In this document: positions 32,373 through 44,754 of the stretch, piece by piece
Layout: the number at the start of each line of letters is the position of its first letter
Numbering within the stretch: the first letter of the stretch is position 1
Translations under genes and position numbers: made by a program
Notes under the pieces: model-generated
The model's database searches: none
What the model was told of the DNA's origin: nothing
What the model saw: only the letters and a program-made list of their open reading frames with translations
Source of the DNA: Petunia secreta
Lineage: Eukaryota; Streptophyta; Magnoliopsida; Solanales; Solanaceae
Assembly: GCA_029990175.1 (NCBI GenBank)
Contig: JARKIP010000022.1
Span: 22,604,001-22,668,000 of the forward strand
Length of the DNA stretch: 64,000 bases
Reading direction: 5' to 3'

Positions 32373-32390
32373 TGGCGCCATCTGTGGGGA
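32373..32390 (+). promoter_or_regulatory. Primer-binding site of element G
   Basis: TGGCGCCATCTGTGGGGA, three bases after the LTR. This TGGCGCC-type site is usual in Tat-lineage elements and differs from the initiator-Met site of elements 1-6 and F. I do not assign the tRNA. Confidence 0.75.
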
Positions 32391-32472
32391 ATTGGTAATA
32401 ACATTTGTTCCAAAGTCGAACATTTTTCCAGATCCTAGCAAGATGTTGATTATCTCAATATCACAATAATTT

Positions 32473-33020
32473 GTGAACGTCATAACCAGTGGCATAGAAG
32501 TAAACAGCGTCAATCTCTCCTCAGTGAAAAAGTCTGCGAAATTCTCTATCGATATGAAAGGAAGGACTCGAGGTGAAGGAAGTGACAATGAAATCGTCAT
32601 TAAAGGGGAGGATAACTACGAAATAATACCCCCTCATCACGATGCTCTGGTTATTACCTTAAGGATCAACGACTCAGACGTAACATGAGTCCTAATAGAT
32701 CTTGGAAGTTCTATGAATATCATTAATTATAGAGCAGTTGAATAAATATAGTTAAAGGAACTCATCGTACCAAAAACAATCACTGTAGCAGAACTGTAGC
32801 AGAATTCAACAACTCTGTGGGAAGGACCTTAAGGGAAATAACCTTCGTAACCACCGCCGAGGGAGTTGATAAGGAGACAACTTTTCAAATAATGAACGAA
32901 GATATGGCCCACAACATCATCCTTGGAAGGCCTTGGATTCATGAAATGGAGGTCGTACTATCAACCCTCCACCAAGTAATTAAATTTCCTGTCCCGTGGA
33001 GATCGTGCGATTCGAAGTGA
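32473..33020 (+). pseudogene. Element G protease, with gag missing
   Basis: Only about 80 bp separate the primer site from protease-type sequence: NEIVIKGEDNYEIIPPHHDA, LVITLRINDSDVT, a stop, then VLIDLGSSMNIINYRAVE with DLGS in place of DPGS/DTGS. After a frame change comes FVTTAEGVDKETTFQI and HNIILGRPWIHEM. The whole gag region (about 1.7 kb in element D) is deleted. Confidence 0.7.
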
Positions 33021-33276
33021 CCAATTAGTGGCTCGGAAATACTATTCAGTTGCCATAAAAAATGGGAAGGCCTAGATCGGGCACTTGAAATCATCACCAA
33101 GTGGCTCGGAGCCCGATAAAGAGAAGAGCTCGACCCAACAGGTAGCTTATCCAAAGCAGAAATAGGAGATCCCAACTTTCACTCAAGAACCTCGGAAATA
33201 AAAGGCTGAGGACTCAACGGTGAAAGAGTTGGAATCCCATGCCTTGTCAGAAGAGTTCCCGTAATGAAAAGTATTC

Positions 33277-35079
33277 GTGGGCTCGGAGCTGGATGCTGAG
33301 TCTAAGAAAGCTCTCATCGAATTATCAAAAGTCAACGATGATTGCTTTGCTTGGTCTCGTTTAGACATGGTGGGGATCGATCCTGAGATCATGACGCACA
33401 AGCTGAATGTAGATCCCAACCACCGCCCGGTAAAACAGAAGAAAAGACCTCAAGCTGGAGTAAAGAAGAAGGCGATCCAAGACGAGACCACGAGATTGCT
33501 TGATAATGGGTTTATAAAAGAAGTCAAGTGCCCAGATTGGCTTGCTAATGTGGTAGTAGTACCCAAGAAAAACGGCAAGTGGAGGATGTGTGTCGATTAT
33601 ACCGACTTGAATAAAGTTTGCCCCAAAGACTCCTACCCCTTACCCCAAATAGATAGTTTAATAGACTTCACGGCTGGACAGACTCTTAACCTTTTTGGAT
33701 GCATATTTAGGGTACAATTAAATCTTGATGGACCCCAGCGATGAAAAAAACTTCTTTCATCATAGATGAAGGAACTTATTGCTATAATGTGATGCCCTTC
33801 GATCTCAAAAATGCTGGAGCGACTTATCAAAGGCTAGTATGTCAAATGTTCAAGGATTAGATCGAGAAAATGATGGAAGCATATATCGATGATATGTTGG
33901 TAAAATCTGTCTGATTGGAAGATCATTTGAAACAACTAAAGGAGGCTTTTGAAATTTTGAGACAATATTGCATGAAGCTTAACCCCCGAAAAGTCTGCTT
34001 TTGGGGTCAGCTCAGGCAAATTCCTAGGATTTATCGTCTCGGAGAGAGGCATCGAGGAAAATCCTTACAAGATCAAAGCTATACAAGAAATCCCCGAGGA
34101 ATTTTCGAGCCTGAAGGAAGTCCAATGCTTAATAGGCCGATTAACCGTCCTGAGTCGATTCATTTCAAGATCATCCGAGTGGTGCGACAAGTTCTTTTCC
34201 ATCTTGTAAAAGAGCACTTCCTTTGAATGGACTCCTGAGTGCAGGGAGGCACTAAGGGAGTTAAAATATTATTTGGCCAACGCCCCATTGTTGGCCAAAC
34301 CAAAAGATGGCGAGACGTTGTTGGTATACTTCGCTGTCTCCGAGGTGTTGGTCGGCACAGTTCTGGTTCGAGAGGAAGAAGGAAAGCAACAACCAATATA
34401 CTATGTTTGCAAAGCTTTTCTCGATGCTGAAACAAGGTATCCCCATTTAGAAAAATTAGCGCTTGCATTAGTCATTGTTGTTCGAAAATATCGCCCTTAT
34501 TTCCAATCCCACCCAATAGCCGGAGTAACGACCTTCCCCTTGAGAAGTATATTACACAAGCCAGAACTTTCAGGGAGGTCATCTAGCTGGGTCATCGAAC
34601 TGAGTGAGTATGACATCGTATACCAACCCTGCATAGCCATAAAATCCCAAGTATTGGCTAACTTTGTAGCTGATTTTAGTGTTAAACTACTTCCCGAGGC
34701 GGAAAAAGAGAATCCTATTTCAAAGGGTCCCACCCATGGGGTATGGAAGCTTTACACTGATGGAGCAGCCAATTCCAACGGCTCAGAGCTCAGAATAGTG
34801 CTCGTAGCTCCCATGGGGGAAAAGCTAAGACAGTCGGTTAAATCTGAGAGGCTAACCAACAATGAAGCTGAGTACAAGGCCGCCATAGTGGGATTGAAGC
34901 TGGCCAAAGGAATGGGAGCTGAAAATATAAAGCTAAGATGTGACTCGCAACTAGTGGTGAATCAAGTCCTCGGTGAAAATTCAGCTCGGGAGCTCAGAAT
35001 GAAACAGTTCGTGGTAAGAATGCAACAAGTGGTCGGCGCCTTTCAAGAATGGAGGGTCATGCAAATATCACGAGAATAA
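33277..35079 (+). pseudogene. pol: Element G pol: RT, RNase H and second (archaeal-type) RNase H
   Basis: RT N-terminus at 33277-33700 (FAWSRLDMVGIDPEIMTHKL, KKNGKWRMCVDYTDLNKVCP). The palm in another frame reads AYIDDMLVKS near 33.89 kb, so the catalytic YIDD is retained but with flanking stops. Gypsy RNase H follows (34273 on), then a connection segment (SGRSSSWVIELSEYDIVYQP) and a second RNase H starting KLYTDGAANSNGS with TNNEAEYKAAIVGL and LRCDSQLVVNQVLG. The extra RNase H after a degenerate first one is a known mark of the Tat lineage. A stop at 35079 ends the long frame. Confidence 0.8.
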
Positions 35080-35106
35080 AACATCGACGCCGATGTATTT
35101 GCAAAC

Positions 35107-36470
35107 TTGGCCTCGGCAGTTGAAACTGACAACTCGGGTACTAACGCCACAGTTAGGATTTTTACATCGGCCATAGGAAAGATGAAGCTGGAAGTAAATG
35201 TAGTGAATCGACATTGGGATTGGCGAACAAATTTCATCTCTTATCTGGAGTCGGGGATTCTACCGCCAGAAAAAAAAAGAAGCGGTAAAAGTTAGGAAGC
35301 AAGTAGTCCCATACATAATAATATATGGGCAATTGTACAAGAAGCTTTATTGCAATCCGATGGCAAAATGTCTAGGCTCAAGAGAGTATGAATACGTGAT
35401 GAATGAAATGCATGAAGGAACATATGGTAATCACTCTGGAGCTAAAACCGTCGTGCGAAAAATCCTCCGAGCTGGCTACTATTGGCCCGAAATGAGCGAG
35501 CATGCTAGAGTATTTGTTAGGAATTGCAAAAAGTGTCAAAGGCATGCCTCTATGATTCATCAATAGGCCGAGCCCTTCCACTCAGTGGTTTCACGATGGC
35601 CCTTCATGAAATGCGGGATGGATATCATGGGACCATTTTCCAAAGTGAAGGGCAGTGTTATATACATCCTCGTGCTCACTGATTATTTTTCCAAATGGAT
35701 CGAAGCAAGAGCTTTTGCTAAAGTCAGGCAAAAGGAAGTCATCAATTTAATATTGAAAAATATCATATGCTGATTTGGAGTCCCAACGGAGATTACCTGC
35801 GATAATGCCACATAATTCGTTAGCTCGAAGGTCACGGCTTTCTTTATAAAATGGGGGATTAAAAGGGTGACTTTGACACCCTACCACCCCAGTGCCAATG
35901 GACAAGCTGAGTCATCAAATAGAATAATCATTGACAATCTCAAAAAGAGAATGTACAAAGCAAAAGGCTCATGGCCCGATGAGTTACTGGAAGTGCTATG
36001 GGCAATAAGGACAACGGAGAAGAATAGCACTGGCGAAACCCCATTTTATCTTGTTTACGGGTTTAAATTCTCTAATTCCTATCGAGGTTGGTGAACCAAG
36101 CCTTCACTATGCTCATTCAACCGAGGAGTCAAATCAGAAATCTATGCGGGTTGAATTGGATTTGCTCGAAAGACGATGAGAGATGGCCATGGAGTGGTTA
36201 ACAGCTCAAAAATGGAAAATCGAGGCCTCCTTGAACAACAAGGCCAAGTTAAGAGAATTAAAGGTCGGCGACTATGTTTTGAGGGCCACAAATCAAACGA
36301 CCAAAGAGAAAAATACAGGAAAATTGTCCGCCAATTGGGAAGGCCTCTACCGAGTGAAAGCAATCGTAGGAAAAGGGTCTTATCAACTGGCAGACCTTGA
36401 GAGGAAATAAGAGTCGTTAAACGGGAACATATTTAATTTGAAGAGATACTATTTCTTACATCAACGAGAT
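35107..36470 (+). pseudogene. Element G integrase
   Basis: HHCC zinc-binding part: HEGTYGNHSGAKTVVRKI, then CKKCQRHASMIH. Catalytic core: GMDIMGPF (first D), EITCDNAT (second D) and NGQAESSNRIII (E), so all three DDE residues are visible. The C-terminal part has LRELKVGDYVLRATNQ and NWEGLYRVKAIVGKGSYQL and ends near LKRYYF. In-frame stops (for example after ASMIHQ and after NIIC) and frame changes disrupt it. Confidence 0.8.
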
Positions 36471-36982
36471 ATTGGTCCGAAGCCAATAGTGCCCTCATCC
36501 TTTACACTAAACCACTTGGGGGTGAAAGGGGATGAGATAAGTCCGCAATCGACTCATAGACTCGCAGTTCAGGAAATAACTTGGACTCGGGGACTTAACT
36601 CGAGACTTCAAAACATTGAGATCGCGCGAGCCCTAGCTAAACTTGCTTACTCATACACATTACCTCGGATGGCTTTTGTAAATTAAATTTGCCAAAGTAT
36701 CACTAGGCTCTATGTAAACCGGCTCAATTTCCATCAATGGAATAAAAATTGATTCACCATTTTTATATGAATTAAGCCTTTTTTAAGCCTCGGCTCAAGG
36801 ACGAGACGTCATCCTAAGCTAGCTTCATAGTATATTTAAAGTCTTGAGAGCAAATAAAAATTCGAAAAGATATTGAAACAGTTAACATTAAATATTTATA
36901 TATTCATAAGGCTCAAAGGCCAGAATAATTACAAAGAGAATAGGCCCGAAGGCCCAAAACAAAACAAATGAGCTGTCATACA
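36471..36982. other. Element G spacer between integrase and antisense ORF
   Basis: About 500 bp, no ORF. Contains a poly(A)-like stretch and GACGAGACGTCATCCTAAGC, a block also found at 49.59 kb (element D) and, reversed, near 850. Confidence 0.5.
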
Positions 36983-39471
36983 CTAAGCCTCACAATCACT
37001 ACCCGAAGCCTCTCCTTCGGACGAGCTCTCACTACTCGAAGGAATTTGATCCACAAACTTTCGAGCTATAGCGACATCTATTTTAGCCTTGGCAATCTTA
37101 TCATCCAAACTAACCCCCTTTTTACATTGTTCGAGGGTACTTAGTTTGGTCAGAATGATTGCCTAATTTCTGTCAACTTTAGCTCGGGTAGCTCTCAAGT
37201 TCAGCTTGGCCTTGAACTTGGATTTAAGTTCAGATGAGGAGACTGGCTTTTTACCCCGAAGGGTCTTCATTTCTGCTTCAAGAACCTCATTCTTGGTTTC
37301 AACCTCTTTCATATTCGAGGTAAGCAGCGAAGATCTCTCCTCGAATTGCTGAGTCAGCCTTCTAAGCGTTGCATCTGCTTCATCAATCTGCTTTTGAAGC
37401 TCAGCTCAATGACTCTCTTCTTGAGACCTCTTCACAGCCCTAAGATTGGCAATCTCCCCATGAGCCTGAGAACGTTTGGCGCTTGACTACTCAACTTCTT
37501 TCTGAGCTGGATCCAATTTGTCTTCTGAGTCAACGAATTGATTTCCAAGCTCATAAATACGAGCTTCGAGCACGTTCCTTCTACGAACCTGCTTCAGGTG
37601 CGATGCTCGTTCGGCTGATTTAAGCCGCTTTCATGGTATAGACATAGCCCTACAACCAGAAAGAGGGAATCAAAACTGGAAAAAGCAGCTAAATCCGAAA
37701 AGTAATAAAGCAAACAAAAAACATTACATAAATTGCATATTGAGCCGAATTAGCCATCAAATCGTTCGAGGGAACGTTCTTGAATTGATCATTTTCCAAA
37801 GTTCCAAGCAACCCCTTGCAACTAATGGCGACCCCGATGCTGTCGTCCAGCATGCAAACATCGATTGGAACTGGGATTTGCCTAATCCCTTGAGGAAGGG
37901 CTGACTTAGCTTGAGTTGAATTGGTGCTCGTCCCCTTTGAATATGAAACCGCCTCGATAGGCTCAGCCTCGCCGGACTCAAGCTCCTCACGAACCTTATC
38001 AATGAATCGACTTGGTTCCTTAATGCTCGCCGCCTCGACGTCGCCTAGAACACAAACATCATCTGGCTCATCGATTAGCCTTCATCGAGGGACTTCACGC
38101 AAACCAACCCGAGGGATTTTAGCCTTGGTTAGCTTCTTCGGCATATCCCCTTTCCTTTTCAAACCTGAAGGAAGAAAGCGCGCCATTCAAAGAGAAAGAA
38201 AAGGAAAAACATACGAAGAATAAATGAGGATACCTCTCGGGGCCCGAGAAAGAGTCTGAACACTCCTCTATGGACTGCAAACAAGCCTCGATGTCAGGGA
38301 CCTCGACGACATCCTCTCATCGTCCCTGCTTCTTCTTCTTCTTCTTAATTTTTTTCTTCTCCTTCCTGTCCTCCTTTCTCTCCGCCTTGGCAGGCAACTC
38401 ATTAAAATCTTAAAAAACAAGAAGAGTAAGACCAAGAAAGAATGCATTAAGAAAAGGGAGCATTGAGGCATACTAACCAAGTTGTTTACCGACCAGCAAT
38501 TCTTTGCACGAGCGGCCAAGACCATCCAATCCCTCTGCGGCCTCCCTCGGCACTAATGATAGCTTGCACCCAAGCCTCTAAATCCTAGCTAAAAAGTGTA
38601 ACGAAGAATTAGTCTCCTCGCACTTATTGGAGCCAAGTAAAAAACAAAACCAGAAGAAAACTTATGTGTTCTGTTCCACGCCTCGAAGAATCCAGGCTTG
38701 GTAGCAAGAGAAGAAGCAGGAAGAAGAACGAACCTATCACACCAGCTACGATCCTCGGTGTCGTCGCTCTTGGTGATGATGGAGGATTGGCCTCGTTTGT
38801 TTAACTGCACAATGCCATCTTTATGCAGAGAAGGAGAAAACAAAGAAATCAAGTAGTCATACTTAAATACGACCCCGGCTTTACGACTTACATAGTCGAG
38901 GCACTAAATGACCCTTAAAAAAATGGGGCCTAGTTGAGCCAAGCAACATCGTGTGACCTACAAAAAGGTATCCACTACAGGATGAAGGGGAAGGGTGAAA
39001 CCTATCAAAAATAGGTAAGTGTAAACAAAGGATTGCCCTGGAACACTGTCGCATGTGCGGTGCTCAGGGGTTGGAACCTCGGGGCCCCAGATGCACTCCT
39101 CTCGGATCAAAGCTATATGTCAATCTGAGGTGAGGCTTGCAGAAAGTTGGACGGGGAGATTCCTTTTCTTTCTAAAATCCTTGATGGAATCAAACTTCTT
39201 TGGGATAACTCATTGAGGGTTAAGTTCCCCAAGATAAACTTTTTTTCTTTTTCTACTTTAGAGGCGAGGTCTCAACTACCCCATTATCATCCTCATCATC
39301 GACAACTTCTTCAGTCTCCACCTCATAATCACCAATTGAAGGTTCTTGACTAGCGACACTACGACTCTCATCCGAACGAGAAAAAGTTTTCGATGGAGGA
39401 GAATTTATCAAATCTTTAGTTAATGCCAAAATACTGGCGTCAACAATGTTTTCACGATGAGAAAAAGACAT
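36983..39471 (-). pseudogene. Antisense ORF of element G (gypsy-type 'transposase' family)
   Basis: Start ATG 39471 (MSFSHRENIVDASILALTKD). After an acidic stretch comes the conserved block (39.2-38.6 kb): EHRTCDSVPGQSFVYTYLFL, GFTLPLHPVVDTF, CLAQLGP, YDYLISLFSP, then RSWCDRFVLLPAS and FFEAWNRTHKF. A coiled-coil half (about 38.0-37.1 kb) and the tail PSSSESSSEGEASGSDCEA follow before TAG at 36983. Several stops and frame changes are present. It lies between integrase and the 3' LTR, opposite to gag-pol. Antisense ORFs in this position are known in Tat elements; their product's role is not established. Confidence 0.7.
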
Positions 39472-39795
39472 GGTGAAATTTTCAGAAGCAACAGGGGAGC
39501 TGGAAAATATAGGAGCAGCTAAGGGAAATTATGAAACGATGAAGATGATGATAAAAAGTGATTAATTTGTAGGAAGACGCAAGTGGATTCAAACGCCATA
39601 ATGACATTTACGTGGGGAAGGTAAAAGGACAAGTTGCAGCCGTTCAAAACAAGGCCACATGCAGGGGATGCGACATTGAAGCGACGCTCGCCTTTTCAAG
39701 TCTCCTAGCTGATAACGCACCACGTCACTCTCCCACCTAATTAAATTCCATCCCTTGAAATATTCTAACAATTGTCCAAGGGGTGGGTGACTATC

Positions 39796-40364
39796 TGTAT
39801 TGGGTAAGAACCCCACTGCCTCGGTGTAAAAGCTCAAACCACGAGCACATCTTCCGAGGGGATTGTTTTCATGTCCACCTCGGGTAATAACTAGCCAAGT
39901 ACAAGATCAGAACTCGGGACCATTGAAGAATGATCAATATGGTGACCCCTCGAGGGATTACACTACCTCGGCAGACAACCACCTCTAAATATAACCGACG
40001 ACTGTTGTATGACCGTTTTCCAGGAATTTAAGGAGAAGATCACAAGCTGACCACTATCAAATGTGGAGTAATGGTCATAAAACATAGTAATTACGATTGT
40101 TACGCCCCTTTTCTTGACAACTATAAATAGGATTCGTTTGTAATCAAGAAAGGCATCTAGAAATACAACAGTCAGCTTACATTCTTTCTTTTTAAGGCTT
40201 TTGTCTCATTTTATTTGCTCGTTTATATCTTTTTTCCTTCATTTCATCAAGCACTTGTCTCGTTAAGTCCAGTCTTAGTTCGATCATAACTTTGATACAA
40301 GTAAATTATCAATCAACCCCAAAATAAATTTGATTTTTTGTCCTATCCCGATTAGGCCAACACA
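39796..40364 (+). repeat. 3' LTR of element G
   Basis: 569 bp, TGTATTGGGTAAG to GGCCAACACA, preceded by a purine-rich AAGGGGTGGGTGACTATC. TATAAATAG near 40.12 kb. Confidence 0.9.
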
Positions 40365-40369
40365 AGACC

Positions 40370-42268
40370 ATATTCCACAAAACCGAGTTGTCAGGTAGGT
40401 TGGCGAAGTGGGCTGTCGAGCTTGGCGAGTATGATATCATTTATCAGCCAAGAACGGCCATCAAGTCACATGTTTTCGCCGGATTTTTTGCCGACTTCAG
40501 CACTAACTTAATGCCAAAGGCTGAGGAGGAACAGAAGATGTTAGAAGGCATTACCCCTGGGGAATGGGTGATCCACACCGACGGTGCCAAGAATTTAAAA
40601 GGGGTTGGGCTTGTTTTAGTGATCGAGTCCCCAACGAAGAAGGTGTTCAGGAAAGTTGTCACTTGCTCCCAGATGACGAACAACGAAGCAGAATATGAAG
40701 CTGTAATTCAAGCCCTAGAATTAGCTTACATATTGGGGCCAAGCAGGTCAGCATCAACTGTGATTCTCAGCTCGTGGTGAACCAGGTAACCGGAGCATAT
40801 ACCACCAAAAATGCCCGCATGCAAGAGTACCTGGCCAGAGTGGAGAAATTTCCAAAGAATATTCAAATATGGAGGATTAATCAGATACCAAGAAAAAAAA
40901 ACGCGGAGGCTGATGCCCTAGCTAGGCTAGCAGCCACTGTAGAATTAAACGCAGACAGCACAGTTTCTACTATTGAGTTAACTTACGCAGATGTCAAGCT
41001 CTACGAAGTCAACGCAGTAAGGTCATCATGGGACTGGCGGCACCCGATCATTGAATATACCAACAAGGGAATGCTCCCGGCAGACAGGAAGAAGAGCAGA
41101 AGGCTAAGAGATCAAGTGGCTCGCTATGTCTTGATCAATGGAGAGTTGTACAAGTGAATATTTAGCGGACCTTTGGCTAAATGTTTGGGTCATTCTCAGG
41201 TGGATTATGCACTCAGAGAAATCATGAAGGACTATGCGGATATAATTCTGGGGGGCGGTCTCTAGCTCAAAAGTTAATTAGGGCAGGCTATTTCTGGCCC
41301 CGAATGGAAGGCAATGCGAGCAAGTTTGTCCAGGAATGTGATAGCTGCCAAAGGTTCTCCTATGTAATTCATCAGCCGGCAGAGTTGTTACATTCAGTAA
41401 TAGCCCCGTGGCCTTTCACGATATGGGGATGGACATCGTAGGGCCCAGGCCTAAAGCGCCCGGTACTTTCAAGTTCGTTCTTATCATGACAGACTATTTC
41501 ACCAAATGGGTTGAGGTGGCCGCATACGACCGAATTTGAGAGCAAGAAGTCATAGAGTTTATTTGGAAAAATATTATGTACCGATTTGGGATTCTTGCAG
41601 AAATGACCTGCGATAACGGTCCCCAATTCATAGGCGACAAGATCACTGCTTTTCTGAAAGAACGGGAAATTAAGAGGATAAACTCCACTCCTTACCACCC
41701 TTCAGCCAACAGCCAAGCTGGATTATCAAAAAAGACGATAGTAGAGAATTTGAAGAAGCACCTCAGGGAGGCTAAGGGAAGATGGCCTGAAGGGTTTCCC
41801 GGAGTCGTAGAGGCCTACCGAACTACATCCAACGCTAGCACCTGAGAAATACCATTTTCGCTGACGTATCGAACGGAAGTTATGATTCCTTTAGAAAATG
41901 GAGAGTCCAGTTTATGATGGACATTCACCGAAGAGGAGTCCAACGATAAAGCCCTGAAAGCCTCCCTTCACCTCTTGGAAGAACGGCGGCCGATAACAGC
42001 CATTCGCTTTACAGCCTAGAAGCAGCGAGTAGAGCAATATTATAATGCAAGGGCAAATCCACGGTCCTTTAACATCAGGGACCTAGTCCTTCAATAAGTT
42101 ACTCAGAACATAAGGCAGGCAAGAGCAGGAAAGCTCGCTCCGAATTGGGAAGGACCGTACAAAGTGCGGGATATCGCTGAAAAAGGTGCATACGTTCTCG
42201 AAGACAAGGAGGGGGCAGCCATTTCAAATAACTGGAATATCACATGGTTGAAGAAGTACTACTCTTGA
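40370..42268 (+). pseudogene. pol: Element B pol, second part: second RNase H and integrase
   Basis: Resumes the frame left at 31809: IFHKTELSGRLAKWAVELGE. The second RNase H has WVIHTDGAKNLKGVGL, MTNNEAEYEAVIQALELA and, after a frame change, NCDSQLVVNQVTG. Integrase: CDSCQRFSYVIHQPAELLHS; core D residues in MDIVGP (partly out of frame) and MTCDNGPQFIGD. The third catalytic position is altered (NSQAGLSKKT in place of NGQAE). The end reads NWEGPYKVRDIAEKGAYVL and WLKKYYS, stop at 42268. Multiple stops. Confidence 0.8.
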
Positions 42269-44246
42269 AAGGTTGACTAAGCCTGAATACTCGAGACATT
42301 TATTTTTCTTTTTTCTGGTCTTCTCAAAATTATTTACAACGGGCTCTCAGCCTCGCTCTTTGTTTTACAACAGGCATTTAGCCTTGTTCCTTATTTCACA
42401 TGGCTCCGCGTCGTATCAATGCAACTACTATTCCAACTAGTCAGTTTTGTCAAATTATTTAGATCCATCTGCGACCCAACTATTCATAGCCCCGGCCAGA
42501 CCTAAGTTGAACTAATACACTCACTTTCCGCTACAAGAAAGTTGAGTACACTAGTCGCTTAGAGTTATACCACGTCTAACTCAGCCAGGCATTAACCGAG
42601 GGTTGAACTTGCTAAATCAACAATTGCACCTACACGCTGATGGGGACGCCTATCCACGTAGTGCCCGAAAGTCTTAAATACTCAAGTAACAAAGCGAAGA
42701 CGTTCTATCTCAGAACGCAAAAGGACTGTTACCACACGGGCTAAAGTCGTCCCATTGTGGGCGCAGTTAGCCATCTTTTATGGATGCAACCTAGTCACCG
42801 TCTATCGGGTCAAAATGGACGTAATTGCTAAAGGCGGGCACAATAATACACGTTCTTAAACAACTACAATAGTCAGGACGATCGGAAGCCATCTAATATC
42901 TAGGTGAACAAACATACTACTTTAACCTATATTACGAAACACGTAATAACACAAATACAAATGAAATATTGATGAACATTCATTTCATTAATAATAAACA
43001 GCCTGTATGCTCATAATATGCATTTAGTTCTTCCTAAATACAACTTCTATTTAAATCAATTGTATTAAAAAAAGGAAAGGGAAGACTAAAACTGCAAGGT
43101 CCTCTGAATTTTCACCCCCAGAGATTCTTCGTCGGGATTGTAGCTCTTGTATTGAAGTCTCTCCCGGGATTCGAAGGCAAAATTTTCAACCTGGCACCCC
43201 AAGAAACAACATCTTTCTAATACTTCGTCACGGGAGAGGAAAATCAACACAATTGAGGAATCCCTCAGTAGAATAGTGGAGGCAACAGAATGGGCACCGA
43301 AGACTTCACTTTGAGAGACTCCAATGCGGAATCCTCATGAATCTCAGAAATGCCTAATACTCTCTTTTCCCTGAACGATTGGAAGCTTATGCAAACTCCA
43401 AAATCAAGGAACAGATCAGAGCTATAAAGCCACCCTGAACGCTATTGGTATGGAGAATATTTTTAAGCGTCAACAGCTCGAAGAAGGAGAGGATATCCCA
43501 GGACGCGCTCCTCGTACAAAAGGAGTTGCTTTGGGGATATGTTCCCAAGCAACTAAAAGAGGAGCGAACTACAAGAAGCCCGAATGGGATGGCATTCCTC
43601 TACTGCCACACGCAACATGACAAGAAGAATATCACAGAAAATCACTATGCATGATGATGGAACGCGTCAGAATTGATACACTACCACAATAAAGATCATC
43701 CGAAGAATATCCCCATTAAAGTTCCGGCCATGCATAATGGCTTGGTGGACTTATTTCCTTCCCTCACGAATGAAGACAGAAAAGAAGATAACCGTAGATG
43801 AGTCTCCCTTGTAATCTTATCATACCTCGCTCTCACGAAACGAAGAAGAATTTCTGGGAGTATGATACCAGGATCAATGGCCACGTAAAGATAAGCTCTC
43901 TGAAAAGGGATGGAATGTTTTCTAAAGAAGTGTGTGATTTCTTCCACTATCACAAGGCCACCATTTATAGGCGGAGAGGGGGAGAGATGGAGCACAAAAC
44001 GGTCAAAGCATCATAATTGTTGGAGATATGAAACAATTCGGAGCAGTCATTAGCATTCTTTGGAAAGGTGCATGGAATCGATATCAACCAATCAGATGGA
44101 AGCATGTGAGGTTCTCAAAGAAGTAATTATTATTCTTGGTCAGAGAGACTGCAAGTTTCAAGGAGTCAGTGAGATATCTTTCCACATCTACGTTTCTTTC
44201 ACTTCCTGACTGCTTACGTCAGTACTCAGCAAGTGGGGGGACTAAC
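42269..44246 (+). other. 3' non-coding region of element B
   Basis: About 2 kb between integrase and the candidate LTR. No antisense ORF of the kind found in G and D is recognisable here, and short open frames (for example 43696-43995 minus) match nothing I know. It ends in a purine-rich AAGTGGGGGGACTAAC, the expected polypurine tract. Confidence 0.5.
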
Positions 44247-44748
44247 TGTATGGGCAAAAATATGCCACCTATTGTTACGGGGATACGAATCCAGCTGGAG
44301 AGACTAGACTTATCCTACAAGTCACCGGGCACTAAGGATATATACACACTCCTAGAACCAACTACCGTTTAGGCAGTTCGGCCAAAGGGCGTAGGGCACA
44401 TCCCGCCGCTTAGGGTTTACAGTCTCCTATTTAGGGTTTCATATACCACCGCCTTGAGTTGTATGCCCATGGCCTATTTGTATTTATATTTTACCTTCTC
44501 TATGAGTGGGTATCACTTCTATAAATAACTCTCCTTACATTTTATTGTACACAAGACACAATTTGCCACTGAAATTGGCTACTCTCAAGGAATAAGAATT
44601 ACTTTGCTTTCTCTATTATTTCTTATATAATTATTTGTCTTTACTTCCATCATATTTACTTACTTTTTCCATCGTAATTTACTGTATTGCTTGTGACCTC
44701 ATTCATAATTAATTGTTTAACCTAGACGTATAAATTTAGACATAAACA
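44247..44748 (+). repeat. Candidate 3' LTR of element B
   Basis: 502 bp, TGTATGGGCAAAA to TTTAGACATAAACA, preceded by AAGTGGGGGGACTAAC like other Tat purine tracts. TATA-like CTATAAATAAC at about 44.52 kb. It does not resemble the LTR of element D. ACTAAC occurs on both sides (44241-44246 and 44749-44754), so a solo LTR with a duplicated target is an alternative. Confidence 0.5.
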
Positions 44749-44754
44749 ACTAAC

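Larger units (their letters stand above)
31810..40364 (+). mobile_element. Element G: Tat-type gypsy element with both LTRs, gag-deleted, inserted in element B
   Basis: LTRs at 31810-32369 and 39796-40364, primer site at 32373-32390, protease, RT, RNase H, second RNase H, integrase and a long antisense ORF. Flanking pentamers GGAAC (31805-31809) and AGACC (40365-40369) are a weak TSD (3 of 5). The host reading frame supports the site: the RNase H of B reads ...LLRN before G and IFHKTELSGRLAKWAVELGE after it, without loss. LTRs have many differences, so the insertion is old. Confidence 0.85.
30867..44748 (+). mobile_element. Element B: Tat-type gypsy element, split by element G
   Basis: Starts inside RT at the element 4 junction, runs to 31809 in RNase H, resumes at 40370 and continues through the second RNase H and integrase to 42268. 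A 2-kb non-coding 3' region and a candidate 3' LTR (44247-44748) follow. Its gag, protease and 5' LTR are not in the window. Confidence 0.65.

Noticed and set aside
43696..43995. Minus-strand 99-codon ORF as an antisense ORF of element B
   Set aside because: No conserved motif of the family; overlaps a plus-strand open frame; could be chance.
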